Of a DNA stretch of 45,214 bases, positions 8,585-17,758 are shown one piece after another. The DNA comes from Pontibacter sp. Tf4 (GTDB taxonomy: Bacteria > Bacteroidota > Bacteroidia > Cytophagales > Hymenobacteraceae), in the NCBI RefSeq assembly GCF_014212495.1, contig NZ_JACKZC010000015.1, positions 1 to 45,214 on the forward strand. The letters are read 5' to 3'. The notes under the pieces are model-generated. The model searched no databases. It had not been told where the DNA came from and saw only the letters and a program-made list of their open reading frames with translations. A program made the position numbers and the translations under genes. Each line of letters opens with the position of its first letter. Position 1 is the first letter of the stretch.

Positions 8585-10549
8585 TTATTTTATCTTGAAC
8601 TCGGTGCGTCGGTTCTGCTGGTGCATCTCTTCAGGGCACTCTACGCCATCTGTACAGTTGTTCACCAGCCTCGATTTACCGTAGCCCTTTGCCGTCAGGC
8701 GGTTTTTGTCTATGCCTTTGGATACGAGGTATTCCACTGCAGCCTGCGCCCTGCGCTCCGAAAGTGTCAGGTTATATTTTTCGCTCTCGCGGCTGTCGGT
8801 GTGTGAGCTCATTTCTATTTTAAGCTCCGGATTGCTTTGCAGTACCGTTACCAGTTTATCCAGCTCGGCAGCTGCATCCGGACGTATATCCCACTTATCC
8901 AGGTCGTAGTAAATGTTCTCGAGCACAATTACCCGGTCCACTTCATTTTTATCGAACAGCAGGGCTACCTGTACTGTGTCGGAGGCCGTGACAGGGATAG
9001 CGGCTACGGCTTTCTGGGTCAGGTATCCGTTTTTGGTGCCCGTCAAACTATAGTTTCTGCCTTTGTGCGCCGGCATAAAATACTGGCCCTTAGCGTCGGT
9101 GGTCACGGTTTCGGTGTTGGTAGTAGCTTCCTGGGTAATGGCAACACTTACCTGTGCCAGTGGCGTGTCGGCAGCTTTTGCGTTTTGCTTGCGCTCCAGT
9201 GTAGTAATGGCCAGCACTGCCGGTTTCAGCAGCACATTAAAACTATAGATGTCGTCGGTGCCATTGCCAGAGTCGCGGTCTGAGGATAGCATGCCACGCT
9301 CACCAGGCTCCGTGAACATAATGCCATAGTCGTTTTTAGGCGAGTTGATCGGATAGCCCAGGTTGCGTACGCCGGACCAGTTGGCGTGTGTGCCTTCTGC
9401 CGAAAAAATATCGAGCCCGCCCATGCCGGCATGTCCGTCCGAAGCAAAGTATAGTTTACCGCTGGCATCGGCATACGGAAAGCTCTCGCGGCCCGGTGTG
9501 TTTATAGTTGGTCCTGCATTTACAGGTTGTCCCCAGGAGCCATCTGGCTGGCGCTCGGTATAAAAAATATCAGTGTCACCCAGGCTGCCGGGCATATCGG
9601 AAGCAAAGTAGAGGATCTGCCCGTCTGCCGACAGCGCCGGATGACCTACTGAATACTCAGTAACATTGTTATAGGCAAAAGGCTGGATGTTGCCCCAGGT
9701 TTCGCCTTCTTTCTGTGCCAGGAATATCTCGAGGCGGTTGATATGTTCTGGTTTTTCGGGCTCGTTTACCCAGCTGGTAGGGTCAGGGTTGCCGCCTTTG
9801 CGCTGGCGTACCATGTGCGTGCGGGTAAAATAAAGCTGCTGTCCGTTTTCGGCGGCTGATGCCGTAGCATTGTGGTATTTGGAGTGCAGCACATCCTGCA
9901 GTGCTACCGGTGCCCCCCAGTTGCCTTGCGCATCCGGCTCTGCCGAAAACAGCTGCAGGTACGGGCGGCCTGTCCAGCCGTACACATCCGCCTTTTTATC
10001 GGAAGCAACACCACGATCTGAGGTAAACAGGATGCCTTTGCCAAACGGTACCGGGCTAAAGTCGGAGAAGCTGCCGGCATTTATAGTGGTTAGTTGCTGT
10101 ACTTCGGCGGTCGGCTGCTGCATCAGTTTCTGAGCTTCGTCTACAGCAGCCATTTTTTTCTGGGCCTGCTCTGCATGTTCCGGCTGCGCCTCAGCCCACT
10201 TCATGTACTGTTCTTTTGCTTCGGCAAATTTACCGTTGCTGCGCAGAGCTTCTGCATAATAATACAGGTTCATGGGGTCGCTGCCGGGCAGTTGCACCGC
10301 TTTGGCGTACCATGCTTCGGCCTGTCCGGTCTGGCGGGTAAGGCGATAGGCATCGGCAATGCGCTGTGTGGTCTGGGCATCCGGCTCCCGTTTTGCAATA
10401 GCTGCCTTATAATGGTCCAGTGCCAGGGCATAGGAGCTCTCACTAAAGAGCCTGTTCGCCTTTTTAAGGTCTGATTGTGCATGTGCTGCTGTTCCAAAGC
10501 TAAGGAGCACAGCTGCAACAAGGTATATGGGTGTAAACTTATAGTTCAT
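8585..10549 (-). CDS. OmpA-family protein with TPR and PD40 propeller repeats (PorE-like)
   Basis: The 654-residue protein has a signal peptide (1-24), N-terminal TPR-like helices (25-140, KKANRLFSESSYALALDHYK), WD40-like PD40 beta-propeller repeats (about 150-440; ILFTSDRG, LYFASDMPGS, LYFASDGHAGMGGLDIF), a carboxypeptidase-regulatory-like domain (about 445-530) and a C-terminal OmpA peptidoglycan-binding domain (about 535-654; SSHTDSRESEKYNLTLSERR). PorE of type IX secretion has this architecture and anchors the machinery to peptidoglycan. Here it lies 18 bases after a PorP/SprF gene and in one operon with a gliding-type cell-surface protein, so a role in secreting or attaching that protein is the best inference. 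It is probably one of several paralogues. Confidence 0.88.
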   Translation of the reverse strand: MNYKFTPIYLVAAVLLSFGTAAHAQSDLKKANRLFSESSYALALDHYKAAIAKREPDAQTTQRIADAYRLTRQTGQAEAWYAKAVQLPGSDPMNLYYYAEALRSNGKFAEAKEQYMKWAEAQPEHAEQAQKKMAAVDEAQKLMQQPTAEVQQLTTINAGSFSDFSPVPFGKGILFTSDRGVASDKKADVYGWTGRPYLQLFSAEPDAQGNWGAPVALQDVLHSKYHNATASAAENGQQLYFTRTHMVRQRKGGNPDPTSWVNEPEKPEHINRLEIFLAQKEGETWGNIQPFAYNNVTEYSVGHPALSADGQILYFASDMPGSLGDTDIFYTERQPDGSWGQPVNAGPTINTPGRESFPYADASGKLYFASDGHAGMGGLDIFSAEGTHANWSGVRNLGYPINSPKNDYGIMFTEPGERGMLSSDRDSGNGTDDIYSFNVLLKPAVLAITTLERKQNAKAADTPLAQVSVAITQEATTNTETVTTDAKGQYFMPAHKGRNYSLTGTKNGYLTQKAVAAIPVTASDTVQVALLFDKNEVDRVIVLENIYYDLDKWDIRPDAAAELDKLVTVLQSNPELKIEMSSHTDSRESEKYNLTLSERRAQAAVEYLVSKGIDKNRLTAKGYGKSRLVNNCTDGVECPEEMHQQNRRTEFKIK

Positions 10550-10567
10550 AAACGTTCTGGCTATCGG

Positions 10568-11503
10568 TTAAAAGTATTGCGGGGTCATCATTCTGGTATC
10601 TTTCTTTCTGAAGAAGTAATACCCTACCGAAATTTCGTGTGTGTTAAAGGAGTCCAGGCCATTCAGCATTTTATCGTAAGCATAGCCCAGCCGTAACGAG
10701 CGGTGAATCATCAGCTCCCCTATAAAGGCAACTGCCGTGCGGTTCTTCATGCCCGACATTTCCGGCGTGTCGTTAAACAGGTTCATGCTGGTGCGGTACG
10801 AGCTGCCCAGCCATAGCCGGTCGGCCAGCAGTACAAACGCGTTCAGGTCAATAGCGGTAGGTGCGTTAAAATCCTCTTTTACCAGAATGCTTGGCTTGAG
10901 CTTTACAAAAGGCCCCAGATCCATTACATACCCGGTCGTGAAGTAGTAGTGGCGCTCAGGCTCTACCTGGTCCATGTCCTTGTACTGCAGCAGGTCGGAT
11001 GCAGATAAACCGGCATAAAAACGCTGTGTATGGAAGTAAGCCCCGATCTTCACATCTGCTTTAATGGTACTCATAGGCTCTGCCGGTATGGCCGGGTCGT
11101 CTTCAATCCCGAATTCATTGCCGTCTACTTTGGTTTGTACCAGCCCCGGCGCCAGACCAAAGCTCAGCACACCATTCTCGCTGACAGGCAGCTTTACCGC
11201 CAGGTTGGCATAAGCCGAGATCACCGACTGCGCCCCTATCTGGTCGCGGGTCAGTGCCAGGCCCAGCCCCAGCTTGTTGTTAGCCGAAATACCGTCGATG
11301 CTGAGCGCCTGGGTGGTTGGGGCGCCTTCAATGCCCGTCCACTGCGCACGGTGGAAGGCATTTACGTTTAGCACATTCTTGCTACCAGTATAGGCAGGGT
11401 TAATGCCCATACTGTTGAAGATGTATTGGGAGTACTGCGGGTTTTGCTGGGCGCTCGCCGTTACGGCAATAAGCAGGACCAGCAGGGTATAAACTATTCT
11501 CAT
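10568..11503 (-). CDS. PorP/SprF-family type IX secretion outer-membrane protein
   Basis: The frame is open from 11593, but the ATG at 11503 (MRIVYTLLVLLIAVTASAQ) starts a clean signal peptide and is taken as the start, giving 311 residues. The mature N-terminus QNPQYSQYIFNSMGINPAYTGS is the signature of PorP/SprF proteins. A beta-barrel follows (NNKLGLGLALTRDQIG, HRSLRLGYAYDKMLNGL, HEISVGYYF). SprF in Flavobacterium is needed for surface delivery of its partner adhesin SprB; homologues are typically encoded directly after a large protein with a gliding-type C-terminal domain, as here (38 bases after the gene ending at 11542). It is therefore likely dedicated to that protein. Confidence 0.9.
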   Translation of the reverse strand: MRIVYTLLVLLIAVTASAQQNPQYSQYIFNSMGINPAYTGSKNVLNVNAFHRAQWTGIEGAPTTQALSIDGISANNKLGLGLALTRDQIGAQSVISAYANLAVKLPVSENGVLSFGLAPGLVQTKVDGNEFGIEDDPAIPAEPMSTIKADVKIGAYFHTQRFYAGLSASDLLQYKDMDQVEPERHYYFTTGYVMDLGPFVKLKPSILVKEDFNAPTAIDLNAFVLLADRLWLGSSYRTSMNLFNDTPEMSGMKNRTAVAFIGELMIHRSLRLGYAYDKMLNGLDSFNTHEISVGYYFFRKKDTRMMTPQYF

Positions 11504-11541
11504 TGTATTAAATGTTTTTGTCCTTTTGTTTGGCCTGATGC

Positions 11542-14500
11542 TTAGCGGAAGATGGTTACATAACCTGTAAACACCTGGTCTTTGCCATCGCATAGTTTCA
11601 CGAGCACTTTATAGAAGTAAGTTCCCTGTTCCAGTCCGTTTCCGGTCCAGTCGTTCTGGTAGTTCTTCTTCTTATATACTTCGGTGCCGTAACGGTTATA
11701 GATCATCACTTCGTTGCCGCTGTATTTCTCCAGGTTCGCTATCACCCAGTTGTCGTTCTTGCCATCGCCGTTCGGGCTAAAGGCTTTCGGGAAGTTCAGG
11801 TTACCGTTCACTTTGCTCATATCCAGGGCAAGTACCGCTTCCGGGCTCGTGCAGCTGCCGGTTACGGCCACTACTTTAATATCGCCGGACACGTTCGGGT
11901 TATCTGCTTTTACCTTGATGGCTGTAGTGCCCTGCCCCGAGATAATGGTGCAGCCTGCCGGAACCGACCAGGTATACCCCGTAGCTCCAGGAACTGCGGC
12001 AATACTGAAGGCAAGCCCATCGCAGTAAGTGCTGTTATCTGTAATAGTTCCTGCTGATGCCGGTGGCGTTGTTACTGTTGTGTTGTAGCTAACTGTTCTG
12101 GTATCGTGGCATGGCGTGCTTACGGTTACACTCACTTCGCCGCTACTGGTGCCGGCTGCTACTGTTATAGTGTTGGTGCCGTCACCGGATACAATGGTCC
12201 AGCCCTGCGGCAATGTCCACTGGTAGGTAGCGTTCTCCTGGGCCGTTACGGTGTAGGTATTGTCGTTGCTGCCGGCGCAGGTATTATCCGGTCCTTCTAT
12301 GGCCAGGTCAGCAGTCAGTACGATCGGGGCTACCGCTATAGTTGCGGTTTCGCTGTCGCCGCAACCGTTGGTTACGCTTGCAGTTACATTGCCTGCTCCC
12401 TGACCTACAAGTACCTCTATTGTTGGCGTATTCTCTCCGGATACGATGGTCCAGCCTTGTGGCACGGTCCAGTTATAGTTGGTAGCGCCTGTTACTTCGG
12501 CTACGCTATAGGTTACTGTTGATCCGGTGCAGCCGCTTGTTGTGCCGCTTATAGTTGGCAGTGCCGGTACATTGTTGGCCGTAACGGCTATAGTTGTAAC
12601 TGCGCTGCTGCCACAGGCATTATCAGCAGTTACGCTAATGTTGCCACCGGCTGTTCCGGCTTTTACAGTTATCTTATTCGTGCCTTCTCCTGAAGTAATG
12701 GTCCAGCCTTCCGGCAGAGTCCAGGTGTAGCCTGTAGCTCCTGCTACTTCTGCTACTTCATAGGTTGCATTTTTTCCGGCACATACTTCCGAAGCTGATG
12801 CTACAAAAGCTGGCTGTGCAGGTGCTGGCGTTATTCCTATTGTCAGGGCATCCGAAGTGCTGTTAAAACAACTGTTGCTGGCCTTTACAGCTATAGTTCC
12901 GCCGGTAGCTCCTGCGTTTATAGTTGCTGATGTGGCTGTAGTTGCTGTTATGGTTACATCGCCGGTCACGATCCACTCATAGGTCACGCCCTCTACGGCA
13001 TTGGTTATAGTGTAGGTCAGACCGTCGGCGTTGGCGCAGGCAGCCGCGGTGCCAGCTATAGTTGGTTTCTCAACCGCCGGGGTTACAACTATAGTTTTAG
13101 CTGTAGTATAAGCGGTGCCGCACAGGTCAACTACATTTACGGTAAGTTCGCCGCCGGTATTTCCTGCTTTTATCGTGATGGTGGTAGCTGTACGCGCTAC
13201 TTCGGTAAAGCCAGCTGGCAGCGTATAGTTGTAGGTTCCGCCTGTCACTTCGGTTATGGTCAGGGTCAGTTCCTGGCCTGCGCAAACGGTGCCGTTGCCG
13301 GTTATAGTCAGCCCCGGATCGTCGCAGGTCACGTTTATTGGTTCTTCATCGTCGTTATCGCCTGGTTCCGGGTCCGGCAGGTCTGGTGACGTGACAGCGG
13401 CTATGTTTTTGATGGTGCCGGCGGCTACGATGCGGGCAACTACTGTTAAAGTAGCGCTCTCGCCGTTTGCCAGAGTACCAATTATGTACTTGCCTGTTAC
13501 CGGGTCGAAAGTACCTTTTGTTGTTTGGTGACTGGTGTATTGAAGCCCGGCAGGCAATTGTTCGGTTACCTCAACATTGGTAGCTGCATACGGACCATTG
13601 TTGGTTGCCACGATGGTATAGGTTACTTCCGAGCCTAATTTATGCGGGCCTGCACTTGCCGATTTGGTTACACTCAGGTTAGCAGATGGCTCCGGTACAT
13701 CTATCGGGTCTTCGCCGATGTTGTCGCCCGGGTTCGGATCCGGGTCGCGGCCAATAATGGTAACGCTGTTCTTCAGTTCGCCTGTGGCTACTACTTTAAA
13801 TACCAGCTTCAGCGTAGCCGACTCGCCGTTCTCCAGCGTGCCTACTTCCCAGATGTGGGTAGCTTCGTTATAAGTACCTTTCGAGCTGCTTTCAACACGC
13901 ACAAACTCCAGTCCGGCCGGTACATTTTCTCGCACGATAACGTCGGTGGCTGTGCCTGGGCCATTGTTGGTGGCGGTGATGGTATAGGTTACTTCCGAGC
14001 CAACTACATAGGTACCTTCGGCAGCTGCTTTGCTTACTTTCAGGTCGGTAACCACCACGTTTGGCAGAAATATGTTGTTATTGTTCAGGTTTATCTGCCC
14101 GTTTATCGACTGCACACGCCCGATCACAACCACGCCGTTGCCCAGCGTAATATCGCCCTGCGACAGAATAGTGCCCTGAAAGCCCGTAGAGCCACCCAGG
14201 TTTACACCTCCTGTTACTACCCAGTAAATATTGCTTGGCTGAGCTCCGTTCATAGCCAGTACACCGGCAGCCGGTGCATCCGTCAGCAGGTCACCATCTA
14301 CAATGAACACAAACTTGGCGTTCACATCTCCGTTTCCGGTTAGGGTTACCACGCCTTTAAAGCTGGCATCGCCGGTTATTTTGTAAACACCGGGCCCCAG
14401 CGGAAGCAGGGAGTTCCCCAGGTCGTTATGCAGGGGTGTGGCCGGCGTTCGGGCATACAACGCGTTATAGGCTACCAGTGCATCCTGATGAGCACTAATA

Positions 14501-14742
14501 GCCGAGGCTGTATTCTTTTCGATCTTGCCATTTTTTACAACCAGTCCGGCTTCACCATTTATCGTACTTCCCGGGCTTACACCCACGTTTCCGGTAATTC
14601 CTGATGCACCGCTGTTATTGATCTGAGAGGAAGCGAGCACTGCATAACTACTTGCATTGCCCAGTACATCTGTTGCCTGTCCGTAGCTAAGGGTAACACT
14701 AACAGCACAGATGAAACAAATCAGCAGTAGAAATTTATTCAT
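11542..14742 (-). CDS. Modular surface adhesin: ice-binding-like (DUF3494) domain, DUF11 repeats, Ig/PKD-like repeats, gliding-type C-terminal domain
   Basis: The frame opens at 14793; the ATG at 14742 (MNKFLLLICFICAVSVTLSYGQA) gives a proper signal peptide and 1066 residues. Next comes a DUF3494 domain of the ice-binding family (about 25-235: YAVLASSQINNSGASGITGNVGVSPG, NGDVNAKFVFIVDG, GTILSQGDITLGNG). Two DUF11 repeats follow (VGSEVTYTITATNNGP; LGSEVTYTIVATNNGP), then about six Ig/PKD-like modules of about 80 residues with GATxYxWTxPxGWTI, and a C-terminal CHU_C domain (FPKAFSPNGDGKND ... GTYFYKV), the type B signal for type IX secretion. It is the first gene of the operon with PorP/SprF and OmpA. 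The DUF3494 fold can bind ice or serve as an adhesin tip; activity is not proven by sequence. About six CTATAG copies lie inside. Confidence 0.88.
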   Translation of the reverse strand: MNKFLLLICFICAVSVTLSYGQATDVLGNASSYAVLASSQINNSGASGITGNVGVSPGSTINGEAGLVVKNGKIEKNTASAISAHQDALVAYNALYARTPATPLHNDLGNSLLPLGPGVYKITGDASFKGVVTLTGNGDVNAKFVFIVDGDLLTDAPAAGVLAMNGAQPSNIYWVVTGGVNLGGSTGFQGTILSQGDITLGNGVVVIGRVQSINGQINLNNNNIFLPNVVVTDLKVSKAAAEGTYVVGSEVTYTITATNNGPGTATDVIVRENVPAGLEFVRVESSSKGTYNEATHIWEVGTLENGESATLKLVFKVVATGELKNSVTIIGRDPDPNPGDNIGEDPIDVPEPSANLSVTKSASAGPHKLGSEVTYTIVATNNGPYAATNVEVTEQLPAGLQYTSHQTTKGTFDPVTGKYIIGTLANGESATLTVVARIVAAGTIKNIAAVTSPDLPDPEPGDNDDEEPINVTCDDPGLTITGNGTVCAGQELTLTITEVTGGTYNYTLPAGFTEVARTATTITIKAGNTGGELTVNVVDLCGTAYTTAKTIVVTPAVEKPTIAGTAAACANADGLTYTITNAVEGVTYEWIVTGDVTITATTATSATINAGATGGTIAVKASNSCFNSTSDALTIGITPAPAQPAFVASASEVCAGKNATYEVAEVAGATGYTWTLPEGWTITSGEGTNKITVKAGTAGGNISVTADNACGSSAVTTIAVTANNVPALPTISGTTSGCTGSTVTYSVAEVTGATNYNWTVPQGWTIVSGENTPTIEVLVGQGAGNVTASVTNGCGDSETATIAVAPIVLTADLAIEGPDNTCAGSNDNTYTVTAQENATYQWTLPQGWTIVSGDGTNTITVAAGTSSGEVSVTVSTPCHDTRTVSYNTTVTTPPASAGTITDNSTYCDGLAFSIAAVPGATGYTWSVPAGCTIISGQGTTAIKVKADNPNVSGDIKVVAVTGSCTSPEAVLALDMSKVNGNLNFPKAFSPNGDGKNDNWVIANLEKYSGNEVMIYNRYGTEVYKKKNYQNDWTGNGLEQGTYFYKVLVKLCDGKDQVFTGYVTIFR

Positions 14743-15130
14743 ATACGTATTTTGAAATGAGATATGCGGAGAGCAGAATATATATAGATACAACTATACA
14801 TATTGAACAATTTCATTTACTTAAATAATATGAATATGTTGTGCTGAATTCGAAAAATAATATGTATCAATATAATAAGACGCATATATATATAATAATT
14901 TATATTTTTCACCTCAAAATATAGTAGTAGCCTTATATAACACACCATGCACTTGTGTCAAAAAAAATATTATAATCATCCAACCTATAGTTGCTCCAGA
15001 TGAATGGTTTCCCCGGCAAACAGGCTATAGTTGCGGTTGCTGGAAAGGTGACCGGGATAGATTTCAGCCAACAAAAAAGCCCTGCAGCGGGTCGGCTGCA
15101 GGGCTCTTGTTATAACTATAGTTAAGTTGG
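14743..15130. other. AT-rich intergenic region upstream of the adhesin operon
   Basis: From 14755 to about 14960 the sequence is very AT-rich with TATATA runs, probably containing the minus-strand operon promoter, though no clean TTTG/TAnnTTTG pair is seen. From 14985 on come three AACTATAG-type copies (14985, 15027, 15114) and the lipA terminator. No gene seen. Confidence 0.5.
15072..15110 (-). terminator. lipA terminator
   Basis: Perfect 11-bp stem AGCCCTGCAGC (15078-15088) / GCTGCAGGGCT (15095-15105) with a 6-base loop; six T follow on the minus strand. It lies 20-60 bases past the lipA stop. A full AACTATAGTT (15114-15123) sits between the hairpin and the stop. Confidence 0.88.
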
Positions 15131-16042
15131 CTATACGTTTACGTGGCGCTCGGCGTGGTACGATGACCTTACCAGCGGCCCCGACTCCACATACTTAATA
15201 CCGCGGCTCAGACCTTCTTCGCGGTAATGAGCGAACAGATCCGGGTGTATGAACTCCGCTACCTCAATATGCAGTTTGGTTGGCTGCAGGTACTGGCCCA
15301 AAGTTAAAATATCGCAACCGTTGGCAGCCAGGTCATCCATGGCCTGGTACACCTGCTCACGGGTTTCGCCTAAGCCCAGCATAATACCGGTTTTGGTACG
15401 TTTGCCGTACTCTTTGGTACGTTTTATCTGCTCCAGGCTGCGCTCGTACTTGGCCTGCGGGCGCACCTGGCGGTATAGCTCCTTCACCGTCTCCATGTTG
15501 TGCGATACTACTTCCTGCCCCGCCGAGATCATGGTGATCAGCGCATCCCAGGTGCCTTTCACATCCGGAATAAGGGTTTCTATAGTAGTAGATGGGGATA
15601 GTTCTTTAACCAGCTTTACCGTTTCGTGCCAGATGGCAGCGCCACGGTCCTTCAGCTCATCGCGGTTAACCGACGTAATAACGGCATGCTTTACACCCAT
15701 CAGCTGGATGGCCTCTGCTACGCGGCGTGGCTCATCTACATCGTATTCATTCGGGCGGCCTGTTGCCACAGCGCAGAAAGAGCAGCTGCGGGTACACACA
15801 TTCCCTAAGATCATGAAGGTAGCCGTACCTGCGCCCCAGCACTCACCCATGTTCGGGCAGTTGCCGCTCTCGCAGATGGTATGCAGTTTATATTCGTCTA
15901 CTATGTTACGTACTTTGGCGTATTCCTGCCCAACAGGAAGCTTTACGCGCAGCCAGTTTGGCTTACGGATCTTGCCATTCTCGCTCAGTTCGGCAGGAGT
16001 GGTATTGGGCTGTATTACCGGAAGTGATATTAATTCATCCAT
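15131..16042 (-). CDS. lipA: Lipoyl synthase (radical SAM)
   Basis: LipA inserts two sulfurs into protein-bound octanoyl groups to make lipoyl arms. All signatures are present: the auxiliary-cluster motif CX4CX5C (Cys57, Cys62, Cys68 in [12 protein letters not shown]), the radical SAM CX3CX2C (Cys83, Cys87, Cys90 in CTRSCSFC) and the C-terminal RSSYHAE whose serine binds the auxiliary cluster. The 303-residue length is typical. lipB is not adjacent. Targets of the modification are represented nearby by gcvP (H-protein partner) and the fused E1 (E2 partner). A CAAAGATA (TATCTTTG on the minus strand, 16047-16054) sits so close upstream that the transcript would be nearly leaderless, if it is used. 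Confidence 0.97.
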   Translation of the reverse strand: MDELISLPVIQPNTTPAELSENGKIRKPNWLRVKLPVGQEYAKVRNIVDEYKLHTICESGNCPNMGECWGAGTATFMILGNVCTRSCSFCAVATGRPNEYDVDEPRRVAEAIQLMGVKHAVITSVNRDELKDRGAAIWHETVKLVKELSPSTTIETLIPDVKGTWDALITMISAGQEVVSHNMETVKELYRQVRPQAKYERSLEQIKRTKEYGKRTKTGIMLGLGETREQVYQAMDDLAANGCDILTLGQYLQPTKLHIEVAEFIHPDLFAHYREEGLSRGIKYVESGPLVRSSYHAERHVNV

Positions 16043-16150
16043 GCTGCAAAGATAGGAAGTAATGCGTTAACACACATTAGCATAAGACCTAAGTTTTATG
16101 CCGTGCTACCTTGCAACAGCCCCGGGAAAGGTTTTGTTCGGAAAGGGATG

Positions 16151-16885
16151 TTATTTACGGCGGCCGTAGTAGATATTGAGATACACCGACGTGAAAACGC
16201 TGTTGTTCTGCGCCTCCGGGATAATGACCATCTTTTTAGTGAAAGCCTCTACCAGCACACCTACTTCTACGCCGGCAATACTCTCATTGTAGCGGCCATA
16301 CTCAAAGCTCAGACCGGCCTTGCCATGCACACCAATGTTCAGTTCAGATTCGCCGAGGCCTGTAAACACACCGGCACTGCCCAGTATAAACTCTTTGTTC
16401 ACATGCTTCACAGGATCATAGCGCTCGGTACGGATATCCTCGAAGCCGCTCATGCCATAGTTGTACTGGATATAGTAAGGCGCCAGAAACCCCAGCGATG
16501 GCCCGATGGCCCCTATTGCATTTACCTGCACCCCTGACTCGGCGGCCTTCCGGAAAAGTACCAGTTCGCGGCCATATTGCGGGCGCACTACAAACAGGTA
16601 ACTTTGCTTGCCTATAATAAAGGAATCGCCTGTCTGGCCATACACACGCAGCTCCCGGGGGTGTTTTACTTCCACTATCTCCAGGGCGCCAAACTGCAGC
16701 ACATCGTCGTTTATAGTGTAGGCCGATCGCACAAAAACGCCACCTATAAGCCCGCCATTCGAGTTCAGGTTTACACCATAGCTCAGTTCGTTTCTGAAGC
16801 TCTCCTCTTCCTCAGACTGAGCAAGCACCGGCCGCGCTACAACAGCCAGCAGAAGCATTAAGGCGAAAGCGATGAATCGTATCAC
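16151..16885 (-). CDS. Conserved outer-membrane-like protein of unknown function
   Basis: The 244-residue product has a signal peptide (MIRFIAFALMLLLAVVARPVLAQ) and a mature part of alternating short hydrophobic strands with Gly/Tyr/Asn turns (NELSYGVNLNSNGGLIGGVF; AYTINDDVLQFGALEIVEV) ending TSVYLNIYYGRRK. This suggests a small outer-membrane barrel; no enzyme motif is visible. Similar proteins are found next to lipA in related Bacteroidetes as I recall them, but no function is known to me. It lies 108 bases upstream of lipA on the same strand, so co-transcription is possible. It is divergent from osmC. Confidence 0.7.
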   Translation of the reverse strand: MIRFIAFALMLLLAVVARPVLAQSEEEESFRNELSYGVNLNSNGGLIGGVFVRSAYTINDDVLQFGALEIVEVKHPRELRVYGQTGDSFIIGKQSYLFVVRPQYGRELVLFRKAAESGVQVNAIGAIGPSLGFLAPYYIQYNYGMSGFEDIRTERYDPVKHVNKEFILGSAGVFTGLGESELNIGVHGKAGLSFEYGRYNESIAGVEVGVLVEAFTKKMVIIPEAQNNSVFTSVYLNIYYGRRK

Positions 16886-16949
16886 TTTATTTAATTTAGA
16901 GTTTGTTTAAAAGTAAGTAAATTCACGTTCCTTTTCAAATATTTAGATT

Positions 16950-17354
16950 ATGGCAACTATCCAAAATAAATACCTGGGCGAACTGCGCACCACGGCACAA
17001 CACCTGGCTTCAGGCAACGCGATCATTACCGATGCACCCTTAGACAACAACGGTCGCGGCGAAGCTTTTTCGCCATCAGACCTGGTTTGCGCCGCGCTTG
17101 GCAGCTGCATGATGACCATTATGGGCATTGTGGCTACCCGCAACAACATTGCCATCGAGGGCATGGAAATAGAAACTACTAAAATTATGGCTGCCGAGCC
17201 CCGCCGCATCGCCGAAGTGGTGCTGACGTTTAAAATGCCGGCCAACAACTATACTGCAAAAGAAAAAGCCATGCTGGAGAATGCGGCACGCACCTGCCCG
17301 GTTGCGCTAAGCCTTCATCCGGAAATAAAGCAAACGGTAAGTTTTATATACTAA
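16950..17354 (+). CDS. OsmC/Ohr-family peroxiredoxin-like protein
   Basis: OsmC-family proteins reduce organic hydroperoxides with a pair of cysteines. Here Cys53 (in ALGSCMMTIMG) and Cys116 (in ARTCPVALSLHP) are at the expected places, and the PSDLVCAALG stretch before the first cysteine is the family signature. The 134-residue length is normal for the stand-alone YhfA-like branch. The gene stands opposite the bacillithiol-related ytxJ and ends at a bidirectional terminator shared with it, a context that fits thiol/oxidative stress work. Low-molecular-weight thiol partner not known. Confidence 0.9.
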   Translation: MATIQNKYLGELRTTAQHLASGNAIITDAPLDNNGRGEAFSPSDLVCAALGSCMMTIMGIVATRNNIAIEGMEIETTKIMAAEPRRIAEVVLTFKMPANNYTAKEKAMLENAARTCPVALSLHPEIKQTVSFIY

Positions 17355-17367
17355 GTACATTTAAGCT

Positions 17368-17406
17368 AAAAAGTTGCCGCTACTGGTTGGTAGTGGCAAC
17401 TTTTTT
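17368..17406. terminator. Bidirectional terminator between osmC and ytxJ
   Basis: A 16-bp stem (17368-17383 with 17390-17405, one G-T pair) closed by a 6-base loop, with A-run on the left and T-run on the right. It overlaps the end of ytxJ: its right arm encodes the last lysines and VATTNQ, and the stop is in the left arm. Confidence 0.88.
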
Positions 17407-17730
17407 CTTCAGTTCGTCTAAATTTATGCCCAGGTGCGATGCATGGAACGTACACATACCATCCTGCACCAGCAGCAGCTGCGGCGACTCGTGGCGCACC
17501 TCCAGCACTTCTGCCACCTCGTTCGATACTGGTCTGTAAGAAAGCAGGTCCAGGTAATACGTTTTAACATGATCCAGGCCTTTATCGCCCCATTGACGCT
17601 CCAGCCTGCTTTTGGCCGTTGCACTGATAGAGCATGTGGTGCTGTGCTTGAATATAACGATCGGGCCCTGTTTTGATTCTTCTAAAATGCTGTCTAATTG
17701 TTCGGAGCTGTTCAGTGGGTGCCAGTTCAT
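17380..17730 (-). CDS. ytxJ: Bacillithiol-system redox-active protein (YtxJ-like monothiol thioredoxin fold)
   Basis: The frame is open further upstream but the family starts at the ATG at 17730 (MNWHPLNSSEQLDSILEES), giving 116 residues. The single active cysteine is Cys33 in FKHSTTCSISATAKSRLE, with Ser where a dithiol enzyme has its second cysteine, as in YtxJ/DUF2847 proteins. A cis-Pro region follows (HESPQLLLVQDG). YtxJ is assigned to reducing bacillithiol-protein mixed disulfides; the presence implies that the organism uses bacillithiol (family knowledge). It is the last gene of the minus-strand run from the E1 gene, 28 bases after the previous stop. Confidence 0.85.
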   Translation of the reverse strand: MNWHPLNSSEQLDSILEESKQGPIVIFKHSTTCSISATAKSRLERQWGDKGLDHVKTYYLDLLSYRPVSNEVAEVLEVRHESPQLLLVQDGMCTFHASHLGINLDELKKKVATTNQ

Positions 17731-17758
17731 GATGTATGCGTTGTATTGATTCAGGTAT

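Noticed and set aside
13642..14343. Plus-strand open frame of 233 codons
   Set aside because: It lies antisense inside the adhesin gene, whose domains are clear; translation is low in family features and rich in Tyr/Val from the opposite strand.
15249..16055. Plus-strand open frame of 268 codons
   Set aside because: Antisense shadow of lipA, which has all catalytic motifs; the frame is Ser-rich and without family likeness.
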